From positions 124,001 to 188,000 of the forward strand of contig VUYT01000021.1 of assembly GCA_008802785.1 (NCBI GenBank): DNA of 64,000 bases, written 5' to 3'. Position 1 is the first letter of the stretch; every line of letters begins with the position of its first letter. Source of the DNA: Symmetrospora coprosmae. Its lineage: Eukaryota; Basidiomycota; Cystobasidiomycetes; Symmetrosporaceae. The translations under genes and the position numbers were made by a program. Under the pieces are notes generated by a model. It saw nothing but the letters and a program-made list of their open reading frames with translations. It ran no database searches and was not told the origin of the DNA. This document shows, piece by piece, positions 32,030 to 43,045 of this stretch.

Positions 32030-32335
32030 AATCGTGCACTTCGCTGTGTCAACCGTGTCGTTCAATACCTATGTCGGTAGTAGCAACGTAGTGAATGGAG
32101 CAGGTGGATTGATACCACATTACAGAGGCAGAGCCAAGGAGCGATACTTTGCAGAGCGAGGGCTCACTGAAACGATAAACTACTGACCAACAAGCGACTG
32201 CAAGTGTGGTAATACTAGAGGTATGAAACGATCCCGTTGGCGGTATTGTCATTTTCTGAATGCATGCGAGAGATGAGCGTTCCGGACGTTCTCGTACTGA
32301 TTTTTGGATGTGGTGGATGCGAGGTTTGCGTGTTT
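32030..32335. other. Convergent 3' intergenic region
   Basis: 306 nt between the ends of the orphan gene (+) and the DYRK gene (-). A/T-richer than its surroundings; no gene seen. Confidence 0.5.
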
Positions 32336-35300
32336 TTAAGATGCATGCAGGCGGTACGACGAGGCTGAGGGCGGGCCCATGCTTTGGTGGGCGGTGGTGG
32401 AGTGAGTCCGAATGCGGGCGACCGGTGCCGTCATCGGAACAGTGCCAGAGGTGAACGACGAAGACGGTGTGGAGTAGAGGCTCTCGGCTGGCTTCTTCTC
32501 GAGGCGGCGAGGCGTCGAGATGTTGTTGGACTTGAGCAGGCTGCGCGAGCTTGTACTCGACGCACGGAGTGGGAGACTGCCTGCAGAAGCCATGGCTCGA
32601 CCTCTGGCAAGGAATGGATGACGCAGGGCAGGGCCGGGCTGGGCACATAGATGTTGTCAACTCCGCGTCCGAGACCGAAATGTAGATGGCGGACTCACCT
32701 TCATGCGACGGTCGGGATCCCAAGTCAAGCACTTGGCGATAAAGTCAACAAACAGCTCGTCATCGCATTTAAGGACGGTGCTCAACGTCTTGGCGCCTGC
32801 TCTGCGGCGCCTTCCCTTGCTGTCTACGACAGGCCGAGGAGCACCCGTGGAGTCTGCCACAGGACTTGTCGTCAGCTTAGCAGCACATCTACCTGGCTCA
32901 AAGTTGGGTCACTCACCAAAGAACAGCTTCCTGCGGGAGCTCCTGTCGATGATGTGCTTCTCAGGGATGCCGAGCACCTCCATGATACACGCGAGCTGCG
33001 ATGCCTCGTTCTCTCCCGGGAAGATCGGATAGCCGGTATAGAGCTCGGCAAGAATGCAGCCGAGACTCCACATGTCAATCGCCATGTGGTAGTTCATGCC
33101 CAGAATGACCTCAGGAGAGCGGTAGAAGCGACTCTGGATGTAGGTGTAGACCTTTTCGTTCTCGAAACAGCTGCTGCCAAAGTCAATGACCGTCACAGCC
33201 GACTTGGCGGGATGCTTGAGCAGGATGTTCTGAGCGACACGGAGAAAGAAATCAGGTCAGCTGCGAAGTGCCTGTGTGACTGTCGATACGTCTTGGCAAC
33301 CCACCTCCGGCTTGAGATCGCAGTGCACGACGCGGTGATGGCGCAACAAGGAAAGAGACAGCAATATCTGGCTGGTGAACCGGCGAATGAGCATCGTCGA
33401 GAAGCCATTGAAGCTGTTGGCCTTGATGAGCTCGTAGAGGTTGATGCTGAGCAGCTCGGTTGTAATGCAAAGGTGTCCACGAAAGCTAAAGTGTTCGCCG
33501 ATGCGGAGCACGCAGTTCTTCTCGTCGGGGTCCCAGCGTCGGAGGTTCTCGAGGACCTTGATCTCGACGAGCGCTTGCTGATGGAAGCGCTTCTTGTTCC
33601 GGATGATCTTGATGGCGACCATCTCGCCAGTCTTGTGGTCTCTGCACCGCAAGACTTGCCCGAAGGAGCCTTTGCCGAGCGTGTCAATGACTTCGAAGCG
33701 GAACATGATGTGATCCCGCTCCACGACGAGGTAGTCGCCACGCTCGTCATCGTAGCCGTAGTTATTGGTAGGCAGCTTCCTGCTGGCCATGTTCTTCTTG
33801 CTTCCCTGGCCGACAAAGTATACCTGCTTGAAGTCCTGAATCTCGTCCCTCTCGTAATCAGACAGCGAATGCGAGAAGTGCTGAACGGCGTCTGTGAGAG
33901 CGCGAAGCGGCTTAATTTCAGCGTGTCTAGACCCAAAGAGCCTGAGAGAAAACCGCGCGCACCTGCCGGGGACAATGGCCTTTGAGGCTCGATAGGCTCG
34001 GGGAAGTCGAGCATCCTCTCGATTTCCTCGCTCGACAAGCCGTGCGAGGACGACTTCTTGGTCCGCTGCCGACGCAAAAAGTCGACCATCTCCTCATCGC
34101 CGCGGATCTCGTCTTCTCCGATGGGTGTGCCATACCGCGAGGACGATGTAGATCGCTCACCCGCTCCTTCCGAGGGCGCGGGTGATTGGCTTAGACTTGA
34201 CGCATTGGCAGACTTGGACACGCGGGACGGGATAGACAGCTTGCTCGCCAGGCTTCGGGTCGACTTTGACGTCGGAAGAAGACCCTCTGCAACAGGACCT
34301 TTTCCGGCTGAAGCGAAAGTGGCACCATCGGAGGTCTTGTTGCGGATGCGGGCGATGCCCGATATCGAGCCAGTGGAAGGGTTAGGCGGAGACAAGGGCT
34401 GCTGCGTTTTGCTGCTGAGCACTCGACTGCCAAGGGCGGGTAGGCTAGACTTGAGTGGCGTGCGGGCAATCTTGGCATCCCGCTCCTCCTGCTGCGGCAG
34501 GAACGATCTCCGCTTCTCTGACTTGGAGGTAGCGCCGGTGAACGAGCTTGCCTTGCTCGCCGATGCGACTCTGCTGATGGACGTGACCGATTCTGGGAGA
34601 CGACTGGCCGAGTACGTTGCCGATGTCTGACGGGAAAGTCCGTTCTCGCTAGACGAGCCTGCTTGGTCAGATGGCATTGGCGAGCCCTGCATGCCTGAAT
34701 CGGATGAGCTCGGAGTGCCAGGATTGCTCCTCATCCGCGCCGACAAGAATGACGTGGCTTGTTGGGGGACGGACGAGGAGAAGCCACTCCCGGGTGCCAG
34801 GCTGCCCCGGCGGTAGGGCAGATCACTACCACCCTCGCCAGTCTCGGCTGGACTCATTGAGTCACGAGGTGCTGGTTGGGGCTGCGGGCTATTACCGTTC
34901 GACTTGTTGCCAGCCAGGCGCGGGATGCGTGTCGGAGTTGCGGGCTTTGGCGATGTGCCAGATCCAGGATGGCCGCTGAGCGGTTCAGCATCGATGCTGG
35001 CTGATGCAGCTGCGCTAATGACGGAAGGCGAGCCAGTGATAGTAGGAAGAGTGCCACGAGAATAGGTGGATTCTGCGACTCGCGAGAGCCTTGTCGAGCG
35101 GGGTGGAACAGGGAGAGGTCGCTTCCCGCCAGATGCAATATTGGCGTCACTGCCCTCTCCATCCTCGTCTACAGAGAGGGTGTCGAGCCGGGAGACCGTC
35201 GAAGCAGGCAGGGCGTTGATCTGCATGGGCGGCAGGTTAACAGCCTCCGGCTTCATTGGCGAATCCTGGCCAGACGGCAAAGTCTGGCCCAGCCAGCGAA

Positions 35301-38300
35301 TCAGCGCGCATTCCACATGCTCGTCGCGATTGAGGCCGTGACTCACTTTGCCCCGCTTTCTGCCCATGAAGCTTGAAGCCTTGGCGCTGACGCTGCTCCT
35401 CTTGCTGTCATTGCTAGGACGCACGCCAAACTCGGACACGTTCTCGTCCGAGCGAGGACCTAGAACGCTCGCTGCCGTCGAGCTCTGGTACTCTTTGGGG
35501 AGCTTGGGAGACAAGGGAATGGTTTCGCCCTGTTTGAGGCTAATGGACTTCCTTGCCGAGCTGCGATGAAACAGATTGATGCCGAGAATCGATTTTCTGC
35601 CTGTCTTCTCCACACCGCGGTCCTCTTGCGAGCCAGAGTGCGTCGACTTGGGAGACGATGGGAGAGCTGGGCTGTCGGACGCGCCGACTGCAGTTGCTAC
35701 GTGATTCGCGGATTTGCGGCTGAAGAACGGGATGCCTGATGGGGTCCGTCGCGGACTGAGCAGGCTCGACCTCGAGCGACCGGGCGACGTTGCCAGCAGA
35801 GACGGGGCAGAGGTGGCCGAGTCGGCCGTCTTTGGCGGGTTGGCGGTACTGCTGCTGCTCATTGATGCCGTTCTCGCTCTAGTCAACGCAGGTGTGGTTG
35901 GAGCAGCTTGGCTGTGGTGCAGACTCTTGCTGCTTTGCGAAGTAGGCAGACCAGAGGCTCCATTGAACTCCCTGGAATTCCGAGCTGTTGAAACGCCGGA
36001 AGGTGTGTTCAAAGTCCGGATGTCGGGGACAGAGGAAAGCTTCTTCTTGTAGAGGCCCTCCTTCGGCTGCTGCGCGTCTCCAACCTGGCGACTGCCGTAC
36101 TGACTGGCTCGCGGACGCGAGTTCGCTGCTGAGGACAAACTGCCCTGCGAGGCAGATTTGTCGAGCGTACCCGTAGTGCTGGCCAAGGACGACATGGAGC
36201 TTGATGTTGGCACCGGTGGACTCTTCGTGATGCCCAGAGCACTCGAGAGACTCCATTTGCTCTTTGTCGGAGTCCGGCTCAGGAGAGACTGGCGATCTGC
36301 AGCAATCGCTGGCGTTGGCCTAGACGGCGACGGCGGGACTGAATTTGGCGCCAGAGATGGCGTCACGACCTGCTGAGGCGGTTGCTCCTCGGCTGCGGAC
36401 ATCTGCTGTGCTTGACGCTGCGGAGCGTGTTGCGGCAATACCGCAGGCCCAGATACTACCCTCAGCGGCCTAGGCCCCATGGGCTTATCAAGCGAGATGC
36501 GGCTGCTCCCACCACCGAGCTCGCCGCTGCTGTCAGCAGGCGACTTGAGGTACCTCTCCCTCGAGACGTCTCTGAATGATGCCGTTTCCTTCGCCGAGCC
36601 GGGCAGAGATGGCGTTTCTCCACCAGTAGCGGGCCGGTATGACTCCCAGTCTTTGGGGAGGGGCGGTACGGGCGGGATTAGCCTCTCTCCTGCCAGCTCG
36701 TGCCCTTCTCCAGTCCCTTCTCCCTGAGGATGCGCACCAGCGACAGCTTCGTGCGAGCTATGCACACACGACGCATCACTGCCGACGCTGCTTCGCCTTG
36801 CTACCGTTTTGGGACTTCGACCGTATGCCGAGCTGCCATACGCCGAGACAGAGGTACCAGATGTCGAGTCCCGCGATCCTGCAGTCGTCGTGCTGGTGCC
36901 GGGTCCGCCAAATGCGATGCTGGCCGATGAGGATCGCTTGCTGCTCGCAGTAGGCGTGGGCGGGACGGCTTCTGCGCTCGACGAGCCGGGTCGAGCAGGA
37001 CCTGCGATTGCCGCCGCAGAGCCGCGGCGGCTCGACGAGATAGGGGGGAGTGGCGGCACGAAAGTGACTGTTGATGGGACAGCTCCGTTCACCGGCGATT
37101 TCGGACTGTGCTGCGGACTCTGCGCAGCGGCGGCCGCTGCGAGCGCTGGCGCCGATATCGACGCAGACAGAGAAATCTTGCGCAGCCCTACGCTGTGGGC
37201 AGAGCCGCTAGCTTGCTTCTGCGCATTCGCTTCGCCACCTGCAGCGCGGTGAGCGGACTTGACAGGGACTTGCAGCTCATCGTTCGTCTTTTCCGCGGCG
37301 GGTGCGCCTCTCGCCCAGCTCTTTCGCGCGCTCGAGCTAGTGGGGCGACTATTCGGCGCGCCCGCAGTGCTCGTCGAGCCAGCAGGCGATGACGTCCTGC
37401 TGTGCCTGCTCGCCTTTGAGTTGTCCCGACTGAGCGCAGTGGACGCTGTCGCTCCCGATCCAAGCGCAGCGGGTCCGCTGGCTTTGCGCGGGGTAACGTC
37501 CATGAATGTCTGGTTCCCGCTCTTCATGCTCGAGCCTGACCCAGAATATGCGCGCGACATGCGCGGGGAGGACGACGCGCCGATCCCGTCGAGCTTGCGG
37601 AGTGCCTCGGCAGTTGCTTCGTCGTGCGCCGCGTACGCCGAAATGTCAAACCCTTCGTGCTCACCCGCGCCTGTCGCCGAACCGCGCGTGGCGCGTAGGA
37701 TCGTGTGCGCAATGTGCGAGGGCGAGTGCGAGGCGCTCACGGGCGTCTTGGACGAGTGCGACGAGTGAGACGCAGTACCCGAGGTATTGATGGGTGCTGG
37801 GATAGTTCGCTTGGACCGGACAGACGACACGGACGAGTGTCGAGCGTGGGATGGGAGTCCACTCGAGGACGAGACGCGAGACGATGATGGCTTGCTCGCG
37901 TTCGCTGAGGCAGCGATGGGCGATACGGGCCGCGACCTGCTGGATGGTGCTGGATTAGACTCGTGCGAAGACGCGCCGATGCGCGGCCGTTTCGCAGTTC
38001 CCGCCCCGGCACCACTCTCCGTGTTGTGGCTGCTGACGCTGCTCCTCCTGCTGTGCGAAGCTGCCGTACCCCGCATAAACGAAGGGATGTCCCTGTCTCC
38101 CACAGGGCTTCTCTGCTCCTGCAGGCGCAGCGATCTGCGAGACGGATCGGTGCTCCGCGATGACTCGCGACTGTCTCTGCCGATAAGGGCAGCGGAAGGG
38201 TGTCCTGACGTCTCGCCAGAATCCGACGTAATGCTAGGATTCGCGCCAAGAAGAGGCTGCCCACTGGGATCGGTGCGGGAAGAGACGCAACCCCTCGAAG

Positions 38301-40221
38301 GCGCGACTGCTGAGGAAGGTCTGCTCGAGACGACTGTTGCTGTGGACGCGCTGAAGAAGTCACGCGCTTTCTCATGCGGATGTGCCCCCTCCTCCTCGTG
38401 CGTCTGACCCGTGCTCGGCATCGGCGGCGCCAAGGAAGGGGTGTAAAAGACGCCCGAGTCGCTCTCGCCAAACCCAGATTGCGACGAGCCCGATGAGGCG
38501 GATTCTGGCAGGGAGAGGGCGTCCAGCGAGTACGTCGAAGACGACTGCGTCACGGCATCGCCTTCGCCCGTGTATGCCGTGCGGTTGCCGATGTGGTAGG
38601 TTGAAGGCGGACTGCCGAAATCCGAGAAGGACCGGAACGAGTCTGCCGTCGGCAAATGGACAGGCATAGATTTGCGCTGCATCGAGCGGCGGCGGTGCTG
38701 TACAGCAGATAGAGAAGACATCAGCCAGACGGCACGCCAGCCGACGTCTCGAGACTTTCTCCCGAGACGCACCTTGTCTGCGTCAGCGTCCGAGGCTGCA
38801 TACCCATCCAGCACATCGCCCTGCCAATCCTCCTCCCCTTCCTCCGCCTCGTCCAGCCTCTGCTGCATGAGCTGGCCAGGCAGGGGCGGGGGCAGCAGCG
38901 AGGCGTCGTACGAATCGTCCGCCCGCCCAGACACGGGTGAAGCGAGCGGGCCCTGGCCCCAGCGCCGCTCGTGGATCTGGGACGTCCACCGCGGAGTGGC
39001 GAGCTCTCCGAGCCCAACGAGGCCCCGCCGGTCCGTGACGGGCGACATGTCCATCTCTGGTGAGGACGCTGCGCCAGACGAGCGAGGAGAACCGAGCTCG
39101 GCGGCCGAGCGCTGCCGCCGGACGTTGCCGCCGTTGTTATTGTAGCGCGACGAGGCGGCGGACGGCGGAGCTCCGGACGTCGATGTGCGATAGCGCGCGC
39201 GCGTGCTCGTGCTCGTATTTGACGATAGCGGGCTGGCGCTGCTGAGGAAGGAGCCCTCGCGCTGGCCTCGAGCCTGTGGCGGCGAGAGCGAGTGCTCGCT
39301 GGACGACGAGGATGTGGAGTAGATGGATGGGTACGAGTCTGAAGCTGGGATTGGGCGGGCTCCGGGGCTTGCATTTGACGACAATGATGCCGGCAGGCCT
39401 GATGCTGTCCTTGTCGACGTTGTTGTGCTGAAGGGCAGACCGAGACCGAGCCCCGTGTAGGCTGCGGAAGACATTCGAGGGTGCGCGGTGGGATGCGACA
39501 TCGTGATTGCCTGAGATTGCGACTGCGACTGCGACTCCTGCTGCATCCATGCTGGGCGAGGGGGCGGCGAGATGTCGAGATCCAGGGGCGCGGGCGGAGC
39601 TGCGCGCCTTGACCCTCTGCTGGTACTGGCCATAGGCGGGGACGCGTCGACGGCAGACGCAGACGGCAGCGGCAGCTCGGGTGAGCCAGGCGCGACGGAT
39701 GCGAGGTGCGCTTCGAGCTCTTGCAGCTCGGGCGAGTCGCCTAGGTGGAGTCCGCCGAGGAGGCCGCTCGTGCTGCTGCCGATGCCGCTGTTCCTGCCGT
39801 TTCCAACGTCAGTAGTGCCTGGCGGACCTGCGCTCAGGTGAGCGCCGCCGTCCGGATGACCGTCGGCGTGCATCTGACGATGGAACAGCTCGTAGTTGTG
39901 GTGGCTGAGTGCGCTCTCGTCGTCGTCATCGTCACCTTTGCCGTTCTTCTCCATGGTGTGCCCGCGGACCCGCCCTGGACTCCTTCCCGGGGCGAAGGCC
40001 ACACTGCCCAAGCTGCCGCGGGTGAGATACCTCGGAGGCGAGGCAAGCAAGGACGATGCGTGCGACGCTGGCGACGAGGATGGCAGCAGGTTGGCGTCGT
40101 GGTTGCTGTTGTGCTGATACGCGGTGGGCAGCCCTGTCGAGGCTGGGTGACCGCGTTGCGGTGTTTGCTGTCCTGCGTGTTCGCCGCCTCCTTCTACCGG
40201 CGCAGCACGGCGGGTGCGCAA
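32336..40221 (-). CDS. DYRK-family protein kinase (Pom1/DYRK2-like) with ~2,000-residue N-terminal extension
   Basis: Dual-specificity kinase of class II DYRKs; fission-yeast Pom1 sets polarity and cell size from cell tips. The C-terminal part has the DYRK-homology box ([23 protein letters not shown]), glycine loop [18 protein letters not shown], catalytic HCDLKPENILL, DFGSSC and the autophosphorylated activation loop [17 protein letters not shown]. Kinase exons: 33891-33305, 33229-32917, 32853-32699, 32638-32336, all GT-AG. The N-terminal exon (to 33963) is Ser/Pro-rich and disordered-like, with basic Ser-rich patches such as [16 protein letters not shown]. Two stop-free in-frame introns are likely at 38772-38698 and 35346-35266. 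The frame is open to ~40280 but has no ATG before 39954 (MEKNGKGD). A short exon ATG-TCG-CAC-AGG at 40351 with a GTGAGT donor may supply the start. The 5' end is therefore uncertain. Confidence 0.92.
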
Positions 40222-41119
40222 GGTACTGCTGCTATGATCTGGTGCGAGTGGACGCCCATCAGACGCCGGTTCAGCTCATCATCATCACTGCTGTTCGCTG
40301 GTTTCCCGCTCGCGTCGGTCCCCCCGTCTTGGACTCACCCCTGTGCGACATGTCCGCTCAGCCAAGCTGGTGAGCAAGGACGGCTTTGCCTGGTCGAGGC
40401 GAGGCAGCGTGCTCAGACCTACTCGACCGAATGGTGCGCAAAGAGGCAGAGTTGTTGGTCTGTGCGTGCTATTCCTCCCACTGCATGTTCTGTTGCGGGA
40501 TCCTCCTGGATGGTGGAGACGGACAGACAGGCTCGGACGACACTGACGCCGCGCCTCGACTGGAGCGACACGTCTGACTCTGACCTTGTGTGTGTGTGTG
40601 TGTGTGTGTGTGTGCAATGTTCACGTATTGCACAGATGGAGCTTGAACCGAAGACAAGGCGAGAAGGATGTGCGGAGCTGCGGAACGGAGGGCAAAGCAG
40701 GTCGAAGAGCATCACGCATGTACAGACGCTGCAATACAATCTGCAGAGTGGGCACCAGAGCGAGCGAACAGTGCCTATCGCATTGTCTCTTCTGCGATTG
40801 CTGTCATGGTCCGCCCTGCCTTCTGCCGCGACTGGCAGCTCTACTCGTATGCGCGTCAGGGACCTACCTCTGCCGTCGCGAAACGATGGCAACGGGGGGA
40901 GAAAGGCAGAAATGAGCCAGCAAAGTACAGTGTTTGACTGCCTATCTATATACTCGTGATACTGGCATGGAAAGTGAGCAGCTGGCGAGGTGCGTTGCAG
41001 TCGCGACCTCCTCGACTGAAACGGCACAAGGGAGACCAGCAAGAAGACGAGATCCGGGAGAGCCAGCCGAGCCCGGACTTGCTCTTGGGCAACCAACACT
41101 TCCAATCCCAAAGACAGAG
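40222..41119. promoter_or_regulatory. Divergent region DYRK/GAR1
   Basis: About 900 nt between divergent genes. It holds a possible first exon of the DYRK gene (40351-40339, MSHRG then GTGAGT), a TG dinucleotide run at 40587-40614 and the GAR1 leader. No other gene seen. Confidence 0.5.
40587..40614. repeat. Dinucleotide microsatellite (TG)14
   Basis: Perfect TG run of about 28 nt in the divergent region upstream of GAR1 and the DYRK gene. Confidence 0.95.
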
Positions 41120-42480
41120 ATGAGCAGCAGAGGCGGCTTCCGAGGAGGAGCACCAGGAGGAAGAGGAGGCGGACGCGGCGGTGGCTTCAGCGGCGGCCGC
41201 GGTGGGAGCAGCTTCGGCGGACGAGGAGGCGGCTTCAGTGACCGTGGAGGACGAGGCGGCTTCAGGGGAGGACGAGGAGGTGGAGGCAGCGGAGGAGGAG
41301 GGGGAGGGTACGGCTACGATGCTGGACCACCTGCAGAAGTCCTTGGTCAGTCCGCACATTCGACGTTTGCGTGCGTGCGTGCAGGGAGCGAGGAAAGCTG
41401 ATGGCTGCTCTCTCGCCCGCCCCTGCGCAACGCCTTTGTGGCCCACAAATTTCGGATGTGATGGATGGATGCATCAAACGACGGCATGATGCGACAACCA
41501 ACGACCGCAATGAACGGCTTATCTGGCTCGCAGAGATGGGCACATTCATGCACGCCTGCGAAGGGGAGATGATCTGCTCATCGACCAACCCTACAAAAGT
41601 GGGTCGGGCCTCTGGCGCACATGTCCAGCGCTCACATCGAGAGCGGACAGGGGACACCTCTGCGCACCCAACGGTCACACACACACGCAAGGGCACGCGA
41701 CGACTGACGCATCGACACAATGCCCTCCCACGCAGGTCCCCTACTTCAACGCGCCCATGTACCTCGAGAACAAGTCTGGGATCGGCAAGGTCGACGAGAT
41801 CCTCGGGCCCATCAACCAGGTCTACTTCACCATAAAGCCCAGCGAAGGGATCCAGGCGACGAGCTTCAAGACGGGCGACAAGGTCTACATTGCGGGCGAC
41901 AAGCTGCTGCCCCTCGAGCGGTTCCTGCCAAAGCCAAAACCCCCTCCTGGGACGAAGGGTGGGTCCCGCGAGCGAGCGAACGAGCGAGCGAGCATACACT
42001 TTGTCGGGGGAAACAGCACAGCGCAGAAAGCTGACACAAGTGACGATACCGTCGCGCTCATGCTCTGCAGTGCCGAAGCGCGGAGGGCGAGGCGGCGCGC
42101 GAGGCGGACGAGGCGCACCAGGAGGGCGCGGGCGTGGTGCACCTCGCGGTGGCGGTGGTTTTGCCAGCCGAGGACGGGTGCGTGCGCGTGGGGCGCACAT
42201 CATGACGATGATCGATGTGTGGAGCATGGGCTGACGGCTTGTGCTGCTTGTGCGATTGGATTGCTCATCTGCGCATGCAGGGCGCACCGCGAGGTCGTGG
42301 CGGACCGCCGGGAGCAAGAGGTGGGTTCCGACTTCTCGAGTCGTCCACTTCTAAGCGGGTGTACTGACACTGCTTTGTGAGACAGGCGGCTTCTCAAGTC
42401 GTGGAGGCAGTGGCTTCTCCCGAGGCGGACCACCACGAGGAGGCGGAGGGTTCCGCGGTGGACGGGGTCGCGGCGCATGA
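41120..42480 (+). CDS. GAR1: H/ACA snoRNP subunit Gar1
   Basis: Core protein of H/ACA ribonucleoproteins that pseudouridylate rRNA in the nucleolus. Six exons: 41120-41345, 41534-41598, 41735-41958, 42071-42178, 42281-42320, 42386-42480. The first exon is an RGG/GGR domain ([15 protein letters not shown]). The Gar1 core follows across exons 1-3: [18 protein letters not shown], then STNPTK joined to [20 protein letters not shown], then [14 protein letters not shown] and [18 protein letters not shown]. Exons 4-6 are a second RGG domain ending FRGGRGRGA. Introns are unusually long for this window (188, 136, 112, 102 and 65 nt). All joins keep frame. Length (~250 aa) is near the usual for fungi. 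Confidence 0.97.
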
Positions 42481-43045
42481 TGGCGAAGCCTTCTCGCGCA
42501 GCTACTGCACCTGCCTCACTGTCTCTGTCCATGTCCCCGTTGCGTGAGCATCTCTTCTCTTTCCTGTCCCAGTCTGCTTGCCTGCTCGGGTTCTGCCGCT
42601 TCGAGGCGAAGAGCACCGACGATGGCGCGAACAAGCAGCCCGACGGGGCTGTACCTTCCTGTTGTATGCATTTCGAGCCCAAGCAATGTATCGCGAGCCG
42701 TCCTTGTCCTTTGCGTCATTGCCTGTGGACTGACGCCGTCATCCCGGATGGACGATCCTCGGTACGTACCGGTGCTGTCCCGCGGCTACAGTACCTGCAC
42801 GCCCCGGCTTTCTCGACTCTGACCACGCGGTATAGCAGCCAGCTCGACAGCATACAGTGTAGGGAGACGACCACTAGTATAGCTGGGAACGTGCACTGCA
42901 CTGCGCTGCAACCACGCAATACGAGTGCATGCAGTCCTCAGCTTGATAGAGGGACGAAAGGCTGCGTAAGAGGGAGGAGGAGCAGGAGGAGGAGCAGCTC
43001 TGACATAGAGACGGGTGCACCACACCGAGCAGAAGACCAGCCAGG
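42481..43045. other. Intergenic between GAR1 and Zn2Cys6 gene (2)
   Basis: 565 nt, both neighbours on the plus strand. No supported gene on either strand; the last 60 nt are purine-rich (GGAGGAG) before the ATG at 43046. Confidence 0.5.

Noticed and set aside
33193-33962. Apparent C-terminal continuation of the long N-terminal frame past 33963
   Set aside because: A GTGCGC donor at 33962 and CACAG acceptor at 33892 restore the DYRK box in another frame; the read-through tail is an artefact.
32651-33985. 444-codon plus-strand frame opposite the DYRK kinase exons
   Set aside because: It is the antisense of conserved kinase sequence and its introns; opposite strand motifs explain it fully.
40219-40221. 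Start of the DYRK frame at 40221
   Set aside because: This codon is TTG, not ATG; the real start is either 39954 or an upstream exon.
41371-41533. C/D-box-like TGATG and CTGA words in GAR1 intron 1
   Set aside because: No terminal stem and no proper C/D spacing could be found by eye.
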